In this document: positions 6,285-15,347 of the stretch, piece after piece
Layout: each line of letters starts with the position of its first letter
Position numbering within the stretch: position 1 is the stretch's first letter
From: Fluviicola sp.
GTDB taxonomy: Bacteria > Bacteroidota > Bacteroidia > Flavobacteriales_D > Crocinitomicaceae
NCBI GenBank assembly: GCA_017983675.1
Contig: JAGOAZ010000004.1
Location: forward strand, 1 to 64,000
Direction of reading: 5' to 3'
DNA: 64,000 nucleotides
Program-made: the position numbers and the translations under genes
Notes under the pieces: generated by a model
Database searches by the model: none
Told to the model about the DNA's origin: nothing
The model's input: the letters and a program-made list of their open reading frames with translations, nothing else

Positions 6285-8615
6285 ATGAATATGACAATCA
6301 CTATCAAACTGTACAAGCTTCATCATCTTTATCTTTTATTAATTTGTTTACTTTTTTCTTTTTTAGGTTTTTCTCAAGGAGCACTTAATGCATCCAATTT
6401 GAGCACATTTAAAGCTGGAAGTTTATCAGAAGCTGAGATAATTCAAATTCAAAAAGAATTAGCGAATAATAACATGACTTTTGATCAAGCAGCACAATTA
6501 GCAATAGCAAAAGGTGCACCAGCTGGAGAAGTTGAACAATTAAGAGGTCGATTACAAAGTGCTCCTGCTCCTGTTGCGACTGCAACCATTGACCCAACGG
6601 TTCAGGCTGAGGTTGCACCAGTAGTTACAGCAACGAAAGCAGTATCGAAAGACCTATCATTGTTTGGTTCTGAGTTGTTTGGTTCTCCGAATTTAAGTTT
6701 TGAACCCAATACAAACATCCCTGCTTCTCCTAATTATGTGTTGGGAATTAATGATGTACTTGAATTGAATGTTTGGGGTGTACAACAGTTATCGTACAGC
6801 GGCAAAATTTCTAATAGAGGAATTATCGCTGTCCCTAATGTTGGGGAGGTTTTTGTTAGTGGATTAACCTTAGATGCTGCAGAAACAAAATTAAAAGCAG
6901 CTGTTTCACGGATCTATTCAACTGTTGGTTCAGGAAGTAAATTTTCTGTCAATGTATCCAGTTTTCGAACGATTTCGATTACAATCATAGGTGCAAGCCA
7001 ACCTGGAAATTACAAAGTAAGTTCCATGAGTACGGTATTTAATGCGTTACACATTGCTGGTGGACCAAGTGGTATAGGTTCGTATAGAAACATTGAAGTC
7101 ATTCGGAACGATAAGGTTATTCGTGTTGTTGATTTGTACAAGTTTTTAACGCGTGGTGATCAATCAGATAATATTGGGTTGAAAGATAATGATGTGATTC
7201 GTATTCCAGCTTACAAAGCACGTATTTCGTTGGAAGGGGAGGTGAAACGTCCTGGTATTTTTGAATTAGCAGCAGGTGAAAACTTGGAGCGCATTTTAGA
7301 GTATGCTGGCTGGTTTACCGAAGATGCTTACATAAATCGCATTGCAATTGAACAAAAAACGGGTAAAGAGCGCAAAGTAGCAGATTTAACTGCAACAACG
7401 TATGCGGCATATATCCCGCAAGCTGGGGATGTGATTTCTGTAGCCAAAATTTTAGATCGTTACGAAAATAGAGTTCAAGTTCGCGGTGCAGTTTTCCGTC
7501 CAGGTACATATAGTATCGAAGAAGGAATGACTGTTAAATCGTTGATTGAAAAAGCGAACGGTGTTGTTGAAAACGTGTTTTTAGATCGCGCTACCTTAAT
7601 TCGTGAGTTAACCGATTTAACAAAAACATACGTTACAATAAATTTAAAAGCTGCTTTAGCAGGTGATGCACAACAAAATATTTCCCTACAAAAAGAAGAC
7701 GAGTTAGTCGTTTACTTTAATTACGACTTACTTGAAAAACATACTGTTTCAATTAGTGGTGAAGTTAGAAAACCAGGTGGCTATCCGTTTACTCCTGAAA
7801 TTACTTTGCAGAATTTAATCATGGAAGCAGAAGGTTTAACAGATTTAGCTGCGAAAAAAATTGAAATTTCACGTGTTCGTAAAGATTCGTTGTACGATGA
7901 GAAAGATCCAAATCGTATTATTCACTTTAATTTAGTGTATGATCCAATTTCAAATACAGATGCTGCAACGTTTAAATTAGAACCAGAAGACAATGTTATT
8001 GTGCGTAGAATTGAAGTGTACGAAACACAACAACAGGTTTCAGTTTCAGGAACGGTCTTGTATCCAGGTCCTTATTCATTGATTACGAAAGACGAGCGTG
8101 TGTCAGATTTATTAGCGCGTACGGGTGGTTTTACAAAAGAAGCAAATTTGAGCCAAATGCATTTATTAAGAAATGGATTTATGATTCCTATTACTTGGAG
8201 AAATGGAGTAGCAAAACCAACACGCCGATCTGATTTGATATTAAAACCAGGAGATCAGTTAATTGTTCCGAGTTTCGAATCGACTGTAACAATAACGGGT
8301 GCTGTTTTGTATCCAACAATTGTTCCATTAGAAGGAAAAAAAGGAGTCCGTTTTTACATAAACGCAGCTGGGGGTGATACAGAAAATGCAGATTTGAAAC
8401 GTGTGTATGTGGTGAGTCAAAATGGACGAGTGGTTTCCACAAAACAATTCTTGTTCATCCGAAATTACCCAGAACTAGCAGGAGGTGCTCAAGTCGTGGT
8501 TCCACAAAAAGAAGAGAAAAAGGTGAAAGAAAAAGTCGATGGCACAGCTCTAATTGCATATTCTACAGCATTTGCGAGTGTAGCAAGTATAATTATTGCA
8601 ATTTTAAGATTATAA
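6285..8615 (+). CDS. SLBB-domain polysaccharide export protein (Wza-like)
   Basis: This 776-residue protein has a signal sequence (hydrophobic residues 14-29, ending FLGFSQ), a linker rich in Ala/Gln/Val, and a Poly_export domain beginning at about residue 148 (PNYVLGINDVLELNVWG). About six SLBB-type repeats follow, near residues 230, 315, 395, 490, 585 and 670, each with a G.V..PG.Y/F pattern. The end is hydrophobic (about 755-776). Wza-family proteins form the outer-membrane or periplasmic channel for capsule or exopolysaccharide. The repeat number exceeds that of E. coli Wza and fits the long Bacteroidota versions. The final hydrophobic segment may be the membrane anchor. Confidence 0.9.
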   Translation: MNMTITIKLYKLHHLYLLLICLLFSFLGFSQGALNASNLSTFKAGSLSEAEIIQIQKELANNNMTFDQAAQLAIAKGAPAGEVEQLRGRLQSAPAPVATATIDPTVQAEVAPVVTATKAVSKDLSLFGSELFGSPNLSFEPNTNIPASPNYVLGINDVLELNVWGVQQLSYSGKISNRGIIAVPNVGEVFVSGLTLDAAETKLKAAVSRIYSTVGSGSKFSVNVSSFRTISITIIGASQPGNYKVSSMSTVFNALHIAGGPSGIGSYRNIEVIRNDKVIRVVDLYKFLTRGDQSDNIGLKDNDVIRIPAYKARISLEGEVKRPGIFELAAGENLERILEYAGWFTEDAYINRIAIEQKTGKERKVADLTATTYAAYIPQAGDVISVAKILDRYENRVQVRGAVFRPGTYSIEEGMTVKSLIEKANGVVENVFLDRATLIRELTDLTKTYVTINLKAALAGDAQQNISLQKEDELVVYFNYDLLEKHTVSISGEVRKPGGYPFTPEITLQNLIMEAEGLTDLAAKKIEISRVRKDSLYDEKDPNRIIHFNLVYDPISNTDAATFKLEPEDNVIVRRIEVYETQQQVSVSGTVLYPGPYSLITKDERVSDLLARTGGFTKEANLSQMHLLRNGFMIPITWRNGVAKPTRRSDLILKPGDQLIVPSFESTVTITGAVLYPTIVPLEGKKGVRFYINAAGGDTENADLKRVYVVSQNGRVVSTKQFLFIRNYPELAGGAQVVVPQKEEKKVKEKVDGTALIAYSTAFASVASIIIAILRL

Positions 8616-8632
8616 CATTTTAAAAGTAGTAG

Positions 8633-8665
8633 AAAGTGGGTTTATTAATAAGCTCACTTTTTTTA
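8633..8665 (+). terminator. Terminator between the SLBB and Kelch genes
   Basis: AAAGTGGG (8633-8640) pairs with CTCACTTT (8653-8660), including one G-U pair, around a 12-base loop. It is followed by T at 8658-8664. It ends only 5 bases before the next ATG (8670), so it would overlap the ribosome-binding region of that gene. Confidence 0.75.
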
Positions 8666-8669
8666 TTTT

Positions 8670-10061
8670 ATGGTCAAACTAAAAATCATAGCGTGTTTTC
8701 TTTTCTTGTTTGTGTTTCAACCGCACTTACAAGCAGCTATTCATCCAACACAAAAAATAACGTTTAATTCTCAACCGCTACTTGCATACAATAAGTATTC
8801 AAATTTGTTTTATGCATTTGAAGATTCGAGCTATTATTGGGAATATTCACTAAGAACTAATTCATGGATAAAAAAAGATTTATTTTCAAACATTGATATT
8901 CCATTTCAACAATTAAAAGACGAGTTTGCACCAATGGGTGTCAATAAAAACGAATTGTTATTTGTTCATAAAAGTTGTGGTTCAGTATATTCCTTTAGGA
9001 ACGGCAGAATAAAGCGTATAGACAATAGTTTTATTCATAAAAACCAATATGGTGCTGCAATTTATGAGACAAACGGAACAGTTTACTTTTTTGGAGGATA
9101 TGGTTTTTTTGAAACAAAAAACACACATGATTTCTATTTGCGTTCAGCTAATGAATGGTTTGCAGTTTCAAAATCAACGAATCAAAAACCTTCCCCAAGA
9201 GCAACTATTAATTATATTATTAGTGAAAATAATGTCTACTTTTTTGGCGGTCAATTTTCATCTAATAACGGAAATGTTATGTTGTCAGATTGTTGGAAAT
9301 ATAAGCTAACGACCAATGAGTGGGAGATGATTGGTTATATGAATGAAAAGTTGTCAAGACAAATCAATAATGCACGATTTCTGACGAATGTGTCAGCTGA
9401 ATTTATTTTATTAAGCGATCATTTAATTCATTTATCGCCAGTATCCAATCATTATGCTATTTATTCAAATCCTTATTTTCATGCAATTCAATATATTATA
9501 AATGATAAAGAAAGTAAACAATTACTTGTACTTGAAAAGTCCTCTGATGGAAATAAATATAAGTTGTATGTAGTACCAACGGAAAGAATTTTAACAAATA
9601 AAATCGAACAAGGTAAAATCGTTGAGAACACCTTTCAATTTGTTCAATTAAATTTTAAAAATCTTTTTTACGGATCAATTATCATCATTGTTGTTTTATT
9701 ACTTTTACTAGTTTATAAACCTAATTTAATTGCTAATCGACTCAACCGAAATTCGCTTCTTTTAAGAGAATCTTTTAATGAAAAAGAATGGCAAGTATTG
9801 TTACATATCTTTCAGCATCCAAATTTGGAATTATCGGATTTGAATCAATATTTTGATGAAGAGCAACTCAATTTCGAAACACTAAAAAAACGTAGAGAAT
9901 CGTTTTTGAAACATTTGAGAAAGAAAATAGCATATCTTACTCCTATAAATTACAGTGATATTTTTATTGAATTGAAACACGAATCAGATAAACGGATAAA
10001 ATGCATCTCCTTGAATAAAAACATTAAAATAGCTGAATATCAAGACGATAAAATAGGGTAA
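8670..10061 (+). CDS. Kelch-repeat, single-span membrane protein with a C-terminal HTH-like domain
   Basis: This 463-residue protein starts with a signal peptide (residues 1-22, LQAA cleavage region). The extracytoplasmic part holds at least two Kelch-type blades: VYFFGGYGF..NEW at about 138-163 and VYFFGGQ..NEW at about 189-218. One membrane span lies at about 331-349 (YGSIIIIVVLLLLLVYK). The cytoplasmic tail of about 110 residues is charged and helical (NEKEWQVLLHIFQ, LKKRRESFLKHLRKKI), suggesting a winged-helix or similar DNA-binding fold. The topology suggests a membrane-bound one-component regulator sensing an envelope signal, perhaps for the export gene upstream. This is inference; no family is recognised with confidence. 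Confidence 0.65.
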   Translation: MVKLKIIACFLFLFVFQPHLQAAIHPTQKITFNSQPLLAYNKYSNLFYAFEDSSYYWEYSLRTNSWIKKDLFSNIDIPFQQLKDEFAPMGVNKNELLFVHKSCGSVYSFRNGRIKRIDNSFIHKNQYGAAIYETNGTVYFFGGYGFFETKNTHDFYLRSANEWFAVSKSTNQKPSPRATINYIISENNVYFFGGQFSSNNGNVMLSDCWKYKLTTNEWEMIGYMNEKLSRQINNARFLTNVSAEFILLSDHLIHLSPVSNHYAIYSNPYFHAIQYIINDKESKQLLVLEKSSDGNKYKLYVVPTERILTNKIEQGKIVENTFQFVQLNFKNLFYGSIIIIVVLLLLLVYKPNLIANRLNRNSLLLRESFNEKEWQVLLHIFQHPNLELSDLNQYFDEEQLNFETLKKRRESFLKHLRKKIAYLTPINYSDIFIELKHESDKRIKCISLNKNIKIAEYQDDKIG

Positions 10062-10115
10062 AATAAGCGAAGCAACCTTTTTACTATTTATTCGTTTAGA
10101 TATAAGACTATAGAG

Positions 10116-10145
10116 TTGATATATTAAAAGAATTATCTAATTTTG
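10116..10145 (+). promoter_or_regulatory. Promoter of the WecA-like gene
   Basis: TTG at 10116-10118 and a perfect -7 box TAATTTTG at 10138-10145 are separated by 19 bases, the spacing expected in Bacteroidota. The leader to the ATG at 10191 is about 40 bases. Confidence 0.6.
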
Positions 10146-10190
10146 TATCAACTTACCAATAACTAAGAATACACGATTAAAGCCTAAAGT

Positions 10191-11273
10191 ATGAATTTTC
10201 AAATTGAAGACGTATTGTTTTTGTCTCCCTTATTTCTATTATTTGGGTTTGCTGTAGCTTATTTAATTTTACCTGTCATTATTAATGTAGTTAAAATTAA
10301 ACGCCTTTTTGAAAAAGTTTCAGATAGAAGTTCTCACACAACACCTGTACCTAGTTTTGGAGGAGTCGCCTTTTTTATCGTTATTTTATTATCCTTAAGT
10401 TTTGCAGGACAGATCTATTCAGGAAATCAAGTGTTAGCATTGTTACCAGGTGTAATTGTCGTTTTTTTTACGGGATTGAAAGATGACATGACGGGCACAA
10501 AACCAACAACAAAAATTTACGCACAGTTAATCGCTGGAATTTCCTTAATACTTTACCCTCAATTTGACATTAGTAACTTGAATGGTTTTTTAGGGATTTT
10601 TGAAATTTCTGAATGGGTGGTGATTCCAGTAGCATTATTAATCATTGTTTTCTTCATCAATGCATTTAATCTAATTGATGGAATAGATGGTTTAGCATCA
10701 TTAATTGGAATTGTTATTTTCTTGTTTTATGGAGTGATCTTCGCTTTAGTAGGTGACTGGTTAATGTTGAGTGTTAGTTTATCGTTAATTGGTGCATTTA
10801 TTGCGTTTTTACGTTATAATTTTTCTAGAAACGGAAAAAAAATATTTTTAGGAGACACCGGAAGTTTATTAATTGGTTTTACGATTATCTCTTTTGTATT
10901 TTATATCATGTCAAAAGAATACGCTTCACAGTTAACAACGATAGTTCCTGTCCAAAATTTGCCTTTGGTTTTAATTGCCATCTTATTTGTTCCGATTTAT
11001 GATGCGTTACGCATTTTTATTGACCGCATATCTCAAGGAAGAAGTCCTTTTAGTGCTGATAGAGGACACTTGCACCACATTGTGTTAGATAGTTTTGCGT
11101 TGTCTCACAGAAGAACATCATTTATTATTGCAATTCTGAATGTTTTGCTTGTATTGACAATGGCCATTGTTTGCCATTACAATTCTCAGTTGATTTCTGC
11201 ACTTGTTTTTGTGCTCATTATCACGCTTATTTCAGTTTATCTTTTTTCATTAGCAAAAAAATTGAAAGCTTAA
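10191..11273 (+). CDS. wecA: Undecaprenyl-phosphate sugar-1-phosphate transferase (WecA/MraY family)
   Basis: This 360-residue polytopic membrane protein has about ten or eleven hydrophobic spans. Family motifs visible are SSHTTPVPSFGGVAFF (about residues 47-62), LKDDMTGTKPTTK (the DD motif, about 97-109), the NAFNLIDGIDGLA motif (about 157-169), FLGDTGSL (about 218-225) and the cytoplasmic SADRGHLHH (about 288-296). The HLHH form is typical of WecA/TagO enzymes rather than MraY. It transfers a sugar-1-phosphate, usually GlcNAc, to undecaprenyl phosphate to start O-antigen, ECA-like or capsule synthesis. This fits the polysaccharide genes upstream. Sugar specificity is not determined. Confidence 0.88.
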   Translation: MNFQIEDVLFLSPLFLLFGFAVAYLILPVIINVVKIKRLFEKVSDRSSHTTPVPSFGGVAFFIVILLSLSFAGQIYSGNQVLALLPGVIVVFFTGLKDDMTGTKPTTKIYAQLIAGISLILYPQFDISNLNGFLGIFEISEWVVIPVALLIIVFFINAFNLIDGIDGLASLIGIVIFLFYGVIFALVGDWLMLSVSLSLIGAFIAFLRYNFSRNGKKIFLGDTGSLLIGFTIISFVFYIMSKEYASQLTTIVPVQNLPLVLIAILFVPIYDALRIFIDRISQGRSPFSADRGHLHHIVLDSFALSHRRTSFIIAILNVLLVLTMAIVCHYNSQLISALVFVLIITLISVYLFSLAKKLKA

Positions 11274-11295
11274 TTTTCGATCGGTTCTTTTTTAA

Positions 11296-11392
11296 CCCTT
11301 TGCCTTCGATCCCTCCGACTTCGAGAACCTCAGTCATCGGGAGCAGTCATCGGGAGCATCTTTCGAAGTACCGTACAACTTATATAGAATCA
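11296..11392 (+). repeat. Relic of the composite repeat, fragment E, in a 488-base gap
   Basis: CCTTTGCCTTCGATCC, a CCTCAGTCATCGGGAG module (with GCAGTCATCGGGA duplicated in tandem) and CTTTCGAAGTACCGTACAAC match the 5' modules of copies A-C. The rest of the gap 11274-11761 has only short open frames (for example a 54-codon frame at 11433-11597) that I do not accept as genes. Confidence 0.6.
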
Positions 11393-11761
11393 ATCTCAAA
11401 AGTTTGCGAGAAAAAAATTATAGCTTTTACAAATGAAATCTAACCCACTAATTGAATCATTGAAATTGGTCACTCTTGATTTATTGGTTAATCTTTTGAC
11501 ATTGCAACTTCTCCTTCAAAAGTCCCATAGGAACGGTTGGTCCTACTGCTTTGGATTTCAATCCATTGCAGGAAGAGGATGGATTTCAATTCAATAAAAT
11601 TATTGATCCATTTTTTTAGATTAACCCAAATTTATGCCTAATCCCCAACTTTTGGTCTTGATCATTGATCCGCTGTTTTTTTATTTCTCCCTCACTTGAG
11701 TAAACTCAAATTCAGTACAAATAAAAAAGCATCATTCTTTCGAATAATGCTTTTATCAGAG

Positions 11762-11836
11762 TGGGAAATGAGGGATTCGAACCCCCGACATCCTGCTTGT
11801 AAGGCAGGCGCTCTGAACCAACTGAGCTAATCTCCC
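11762..11836 (-). tRNA. tRNA-Val (anticodon TAC)
   Basis: The reverse complement folds as a full cloverleaf. The acceptor arm GGGAGAT/ATTTCCC has one G-U pair, the D arm is GCTC/GAGC, the anticodon stem CCTGC/GCAGG has loop CTTACAA (anticodon TAC), and the T arm GGGGG/CCCTC contains TTCGAAT. Discriminator A is at 11762. CCA is not encoded. It reads valine codon GTA. Confidence 0.95.
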
Positions 11837-11894
11837 GATTATTTTTGTCTTTTCGCCGTTGCTGTTAGACGGGTGCAAATATAAGGGATAAATT

Positions 11895-13130
11895 CTATTC
11901 TGCAAGGTTTTTTTGAAAAAAAAGTTCAAAAAAATCATGGATCAAAAAGAACGATCCAAAAATTACACAGGTATCGTTCTTGTTTGCAGCATGTTGCATG
12001 GCTTCATAGGCAACAATCGGATTTTCAAAAAAAGTTGCTTTTTCACCGATTCCAATAAAACTTGACTGCAATTGCGCTGTGGTTGCAGAACGGTCATTTG
12101 AAAACGAGGTAAAGTAATAATGAGCATTGCTAGGTAACAAAGGAGCAATTTCCGCTAAATCTTTGTCGGAACTTGTACCGTACAACAAATGAAGTTTTCC
12201 TTTGCTTGGAGGAATGCTTTGAAATAACTCAGCTATTCCATGTGCGTTATGTGCACAATCGATATAGACGTTCGGTAATGTGTCTACTAGTTCTAGTCGA
12301 CCAATGAAACCCGTATTTTGTTTCAAGCGCTGTATTCCCTTTAAAATGCGTTCATCGTTGATCTGAAAACCGTTTTGCTTCAGGTGGTTGCAAGCTGTTA
12401 CGACAAGTTGATAGTTTTTTTTCTGGTATCCTATAATTCCTGCTGGAAAGTCAGAGACAGGAACTGTTGGTATGCGTGTTGAACCGACTTGTTGAATGAT
12501 GTTATCAAATTGCTGATTTAACGCACTATCTGGCTCGCCAATGATAACGGGAATGTCTTTTTTGATAATCCCAGCTTTTTCTTGAGCAATGGCAGCTTTC
12601 GTATCGCCTAAAAGATGCGTGTGATCTAGTCCGATATTGGTTATGACAGCCAAGAGTGGTTGAATGATGTTCGTTGCATCTAAACGTCCTCCTAGGCCAA
12701 CTTCAGCAATCACAACGCTACATTTCATCGCTTCAAAATAGCTTAAGGCCATCATCCAAGTGATTTCAAAAAAAGACGGTTGTATTGTCCACTTGTGTGA
12801 ACGTACTTTTTCACAAAAGGAAATTACAAAATCTGAATCGATTAGTTGACCGTTGATGCGTATACGTTCGGTAAAATCAAAGAGGTGAGGAGAGGTGAAT
12901 AATCCCACTTTTTCTCCAGATTCAGTCAAAATCGATGCAAGCATATTCGAAGTGGAGCCTTTGCCATTTGTTCCGCCCACATGAATGAATCTGAGTGATT
13001 CGTGTGGATTTCCAAAAAAAGAAGCTAATTCCTCGGTGTTTTTTAAACCTGGATTGTATGCTTGTTGACCCAATAAGTGATACGCTGGGAATTGCTGAAA
13101 TAGCCAATCGATTGTTTCGGAATAATTCAC
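11895..13130 (-). CDS. folC: Folylpolyglutamate synthase / dihydrofolate synthase
   Basis: This 411-residue Mur-ligase-superfamily enzyme adds glutamate to dihydropteroate and/or folates in the cytosol. Motifs are the P-loop VGGTNGKGSTSNML (about residues 51-64), TSPHLFDFTERIRING (about 79-94), AEVGLGGRLDATN (about 141-153), NIGLDHTHLLG and YIDCAHNAHG (about 290-299). Length fits FolC. It is the last gene of the ExbB-ExbD-TonB-TonB-FolC run, starting 10 bases after the second TonB, so it is probably co-transcribed. Confidence 0.95.
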   Translation of the reverse strand: MNYSETIDWLFQQFPAYHLLGQQAYNPGLKNTEELASFFGNPHESLRFIHVGGTNGKGSTSNMLASILTESGEKVGLFTSPHLFDFTERIRINGQLIDSDFVISFCEKVRSHKWTIQPSFFEITWMMALSYFEAMKCSVVIAEVGLGGRLDATNIIQPLLAVITNIGLDHTHLLGDTKAAIAQEKAGIIKKDIPVIIGEPDSALNQQFDNIIQQVGSTRIPTVPVSDFPAGIIGYQKKNYQLVVTACNHLKQNGFQINDERILKGIQRLKQNTGFIGRLELVDTLPNVYIDCAHNAHGIAELFQSIPPSKGKLHLLYGTSSDKDLAEIAPLLPSNAHYYFTSFSNDRSATTAQLQSSFIGIGEKATFFENPIVAYEAMQHAANKNDTCVIFGSFFLIHDFFELFFQKNLAE

Positions 13131-13140
13131 AAGTAATGTA

Positions 13141-14121
13141 TTATTGTGATTTAAATGTGTACGTTATTGTTCCTTCTTGTAGTGATTTTGATGCGTATTC
13201 AAACCGCGATTTTTTTGCGTAAGCTTCTGCTTTGTCCACACAACATGGATTGGTTCCTTCAGGGGAAATGCTCTTTGCAAAAATAACATCGCCATTCGCA
13301 TTAACTTTTATCCGAACCGTCACTTTTGCATTGATTCCTTTTCCGCAGGTGTAACCGGGTATTTTGACATTGGAATTGTCGTCTTGATGTGCTTTTCTGC
13401 CATCTAAATCCCAGGTAACTAATGTTTTTCCGTCAACGCCACTATTTGTACCTGCAACACCACCATTTCCGCCAGTGATGGCTGGCTTTTGTTTTTCTTT
13501 GTTTTCGCGTTGCCGTTTGCGCTCATCCCATTCTTTTTGAATTCGTTCCCGTTCTGCATTTCCGCCAGCTTGTTCTTTCAATTGGCGTTCGAAATCATAA
13601 ATCGATTGTTCTGCACTTGTGCGTTTGTTCGGTTTTTGTCCCGAATTACTGGTGTTTTCTGTTGGAGTAGTAGAATTTGATGATGTCGTTTGAGGTCGCT
13701 CGCTTTCTCCATCTTCCTCGGACTCTGAACCATTTTGTGCTACAGGTTGGTTATCGCCATTATTCCCTTGATAATTGAATGCACTTGGAGGTGTTTCAAC
13801 GGTGTTTTGCACATTATTCAAAACAAACATGGTTGTGTCACTGACTTCGTTAGCAATGTTCGCCAAATTGGTTTCGGGTAATAAATCAACCTTTTTCAAG
13901 GTGATTAACCCAGCTGTTGCTATAACGAAAACAAAAATAATTGTTGTGAGTAAACCTGCTGCGTTTTTGCGTAATTGAAAAGCACCGTATTGCTTGTTTT
14001 TTTCGTCGAAAAGTGATCGGTATAACAAATTTGCATTCAAGAAATTCCACTCCTCGTTATCAACGTACAAGAACAAGGAAAATCCCAAAACAATTAAACC
14101 AATGATGAGTAAGACGAACAT
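13141..14121 (-). CDS. TonB-family energy transducer, second of two
   Basis: This 326-residue protein has an N-terminal hydrophobic segment (about 1-18), a SLFDEKNKQYGAFQLRKN motif (about 37-54) typical of Bacteroidota TonB, and a second span (about 56-75). A long Ser/Thr/Pro/Asn- and Lys/Arg-rich periplasmic linker follows. The C-terminal domain (about 245-326) includes VTVRIKVNANGDVI and SRFEYASK. TonB couples the ExbBD proton motor to outer-membrane receptors. The extra N-terminal span makes it a two-span variant. It lies 48 bases after the first tonB gene and 10 bases before folC. Confidence 0.8.
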   Translation of the reverse strand: MFVLLIIGLIVLGFSLFLYVDNEEWNFLNANLLYRSLFDEKNKQYGAFQLRKNAAGLLTTIIFVFVIATAGLITLKKVDLLPETNLANIANEVSDTTMFVLNNVQNTVETPPSAFNYQGNNGDNQPVAQNGSESEEDGESERPQTTSSNSTTPTENTSNSGQKPNKRTSAEQSIYDFERQLKEQAGGNAERERIQKEWDERKRQRENKEKQKPAITGGNGGVAGTNSGVDGKTLVTWDLDGRKAHQDDNSNVKIPGYTCGKGINAKVTVRIKVNANGDVIFAKSISPEGTNPCCVDKAEAYAKKSRFEYASKSLQEGTITYTFKSQ

Positions 14122-14169
14122 CTGCTTTGCTAATTGTTATAAAAGTAGGAAGAATTAAAGAGAGTTGAC

Positions 14170-14937
14170 CTATTTTGGCGATAAACTAACTGTTACTGCT
14201 GTCGTAAATATTTTCGCGCCAGGTGCACGGTTCCATTTCGCTTGTTCTTTTACCAATTGTACTACTTTATTGATGACAATGGTATTCGAAATTGTCGTTA
14301 AGTTACGATCGTATGTTGGCACGCCAACAACATCGCCATATTGGTCGACATTCACGCGTACAACCACATTTCCACGTTCATCTGAAGCAATTCTATTTGA
14401 ATTGGGATCTTTGATGCGTTCGCGTTTAATATTTCCACCTGTACCTTCGCCACGACCAGGTCCTTTTCCGTCTCCTTCATCGTTTCCGACACCACGGCCA
14501 ATTCCACCTTGGTCACCACCACCGCTTCCGCCAGTTCCAAATGGATTGTTACTGGTTTGTTGCGCGCTTGTTGGGTTGTTTGAAGTACGATTTGTGTTGT
14601 TGATTGTTGAAGCTCCAGAACGCACATTCGAACTGCTCGAAGATTGTGTTAATACTTGTTGTGTTTGCGGAACATACTCATCTGTTTGTTGGGCATCAGC
14701 AGGTGTGCCAGAACCACCGCCACCTGTTCCTTCTTCAATCAAGACATCTTCTAATGGAATCAATTCCAATTCGGCGTCTTTGTATAATAACTGTTCAGGA
14801 ATTGGAGGAGTAGGAATAGAGAATCCAAATAAATAAAGCGCAACAAGAACAACTAAAAACGTTGTACCTGAAACGATTGCTGCGATTTTTCTATCTTTAC
14901 TATCAGCATTATTATTTTGTTGAATATTCATTTCCAT
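14170..14937 (-). CDS. TonB-family energy transducer, first of two
   Basis: This 255-residue protein has one N-terminal span (about residues 18-40), then a Gly/Asn/Ser/Gln-rich linker with GGGGSG and repeated SNN/TSNN stretches. The C-terminal TonB-like domain of about 90 residues contains VVVRVNVDQYGDVVGVPTYDR and ends in VTVSLSPK. There is no classical proline-rich XP repeat; the linker is glycine-rich, as in many Bacteroidota TolA/TonB-like proteins, so a TolA-like role is an alternative. It starts 14 bases after exbD. Confidence 0.75.
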   Translation of the reverse strand: MEMNIQQNNNADSKDRKIAAIVSGTTFLVVLVALYLFGFSIPTPPIPEQLLYKDAELELIPLEDVLIEEGTGGGGSGTPADAQQTDEYVPQTQQVLTQSSSSSNVRSGASTINNTNRTSNNPTSAQQTSNNPFGTGGSGGGDQGGIGRGVGNDEGDGKGPGRGEGTGGNIKRERIKDPNSNRIASDERGNVVVRVNVDQYGDVVGVPTYDRNLTTISNTIVINKVVQLVKEQAKWNRAPGAKIFTTAVTVSLSPK

Positions 14938-14951
14938 TAGTTCCTAATTTT

Positions 14952-15347
14952 TTATCCTGCTTTCGTAGCAATGACAAATTTCAATTGATTTTTCAATCCT
15001 AATTGAAGAATGTCGATCAATATTTGAACATCTAAATCATTCGCAGGACGAATAACTACTGTTTCATCATTTCGTTTTTTTACTTCTTGGAGCAAACGTG
15101 TTTCTAAATCACCGCTACTCACTTCTTCTTTGTCCAAGTAATATTGTTTGTCACTTGTAATGGACAAGGTAAGGTGTTGTTTTGGTGTATTATCCGTATT
15201 GTTTGCCTCCGGAAGTGGGACTTTAATCACATTCGGATTTGCTAGCGTTGAAATGATCAAAAAGAACAAGAGCAAAAAGAACATGATGTCACTCATGGAA
15301 GAGGTTTCAATCCCAACGTGAAACCTATTTTTTCTTTTTATTGCCAT
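14952..15347 (-). CDS. exbD: ExbD/TolR family biopolymer transport protein
   Basis: This 131-residue protein has one membrane span (about residues 20-37, MSDIMFFLLLFFLIIST). The Asp in SMSDIMFF is the proton-path residue of ExbD/TolR. A periplasmic domain of about 90 residues follows, ending QLKFVIATKAG. With ExbB it forms the proton-driven stator that energises TonB. It overlaps the end of exbB by 10 bases, which implies translational coupling. Confidence 0.9.
   Translation of the reverse strand: MAIKRKNRFHVGIETSSMSDIMFFLLLFFLIISTLANPNVIKVPLPEANNTDNTPKQHLTLSITSDKQYYLDKEEVSSGDLETRLLQEVKKRNDETVVIRPANDLDVQILIDILQLGLKNQLKFVIATKAG

Noticed and set aside
11433-11597. 54-codon frame after the wecA-like gene
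   Set aside because: It has no family resemblance, overlaps a second equally poor frame (with PIGTVGPTALDFNP) and no promoter or terminator is seen. A relic of a gene remains possible.
14165-14836. 223-codon plus-strand frame rich in Pro and Ser
   Set aside because: It is antisense to the first TonB-like gene; the proline-rich reading comes from that gene's glycine-rich linker.
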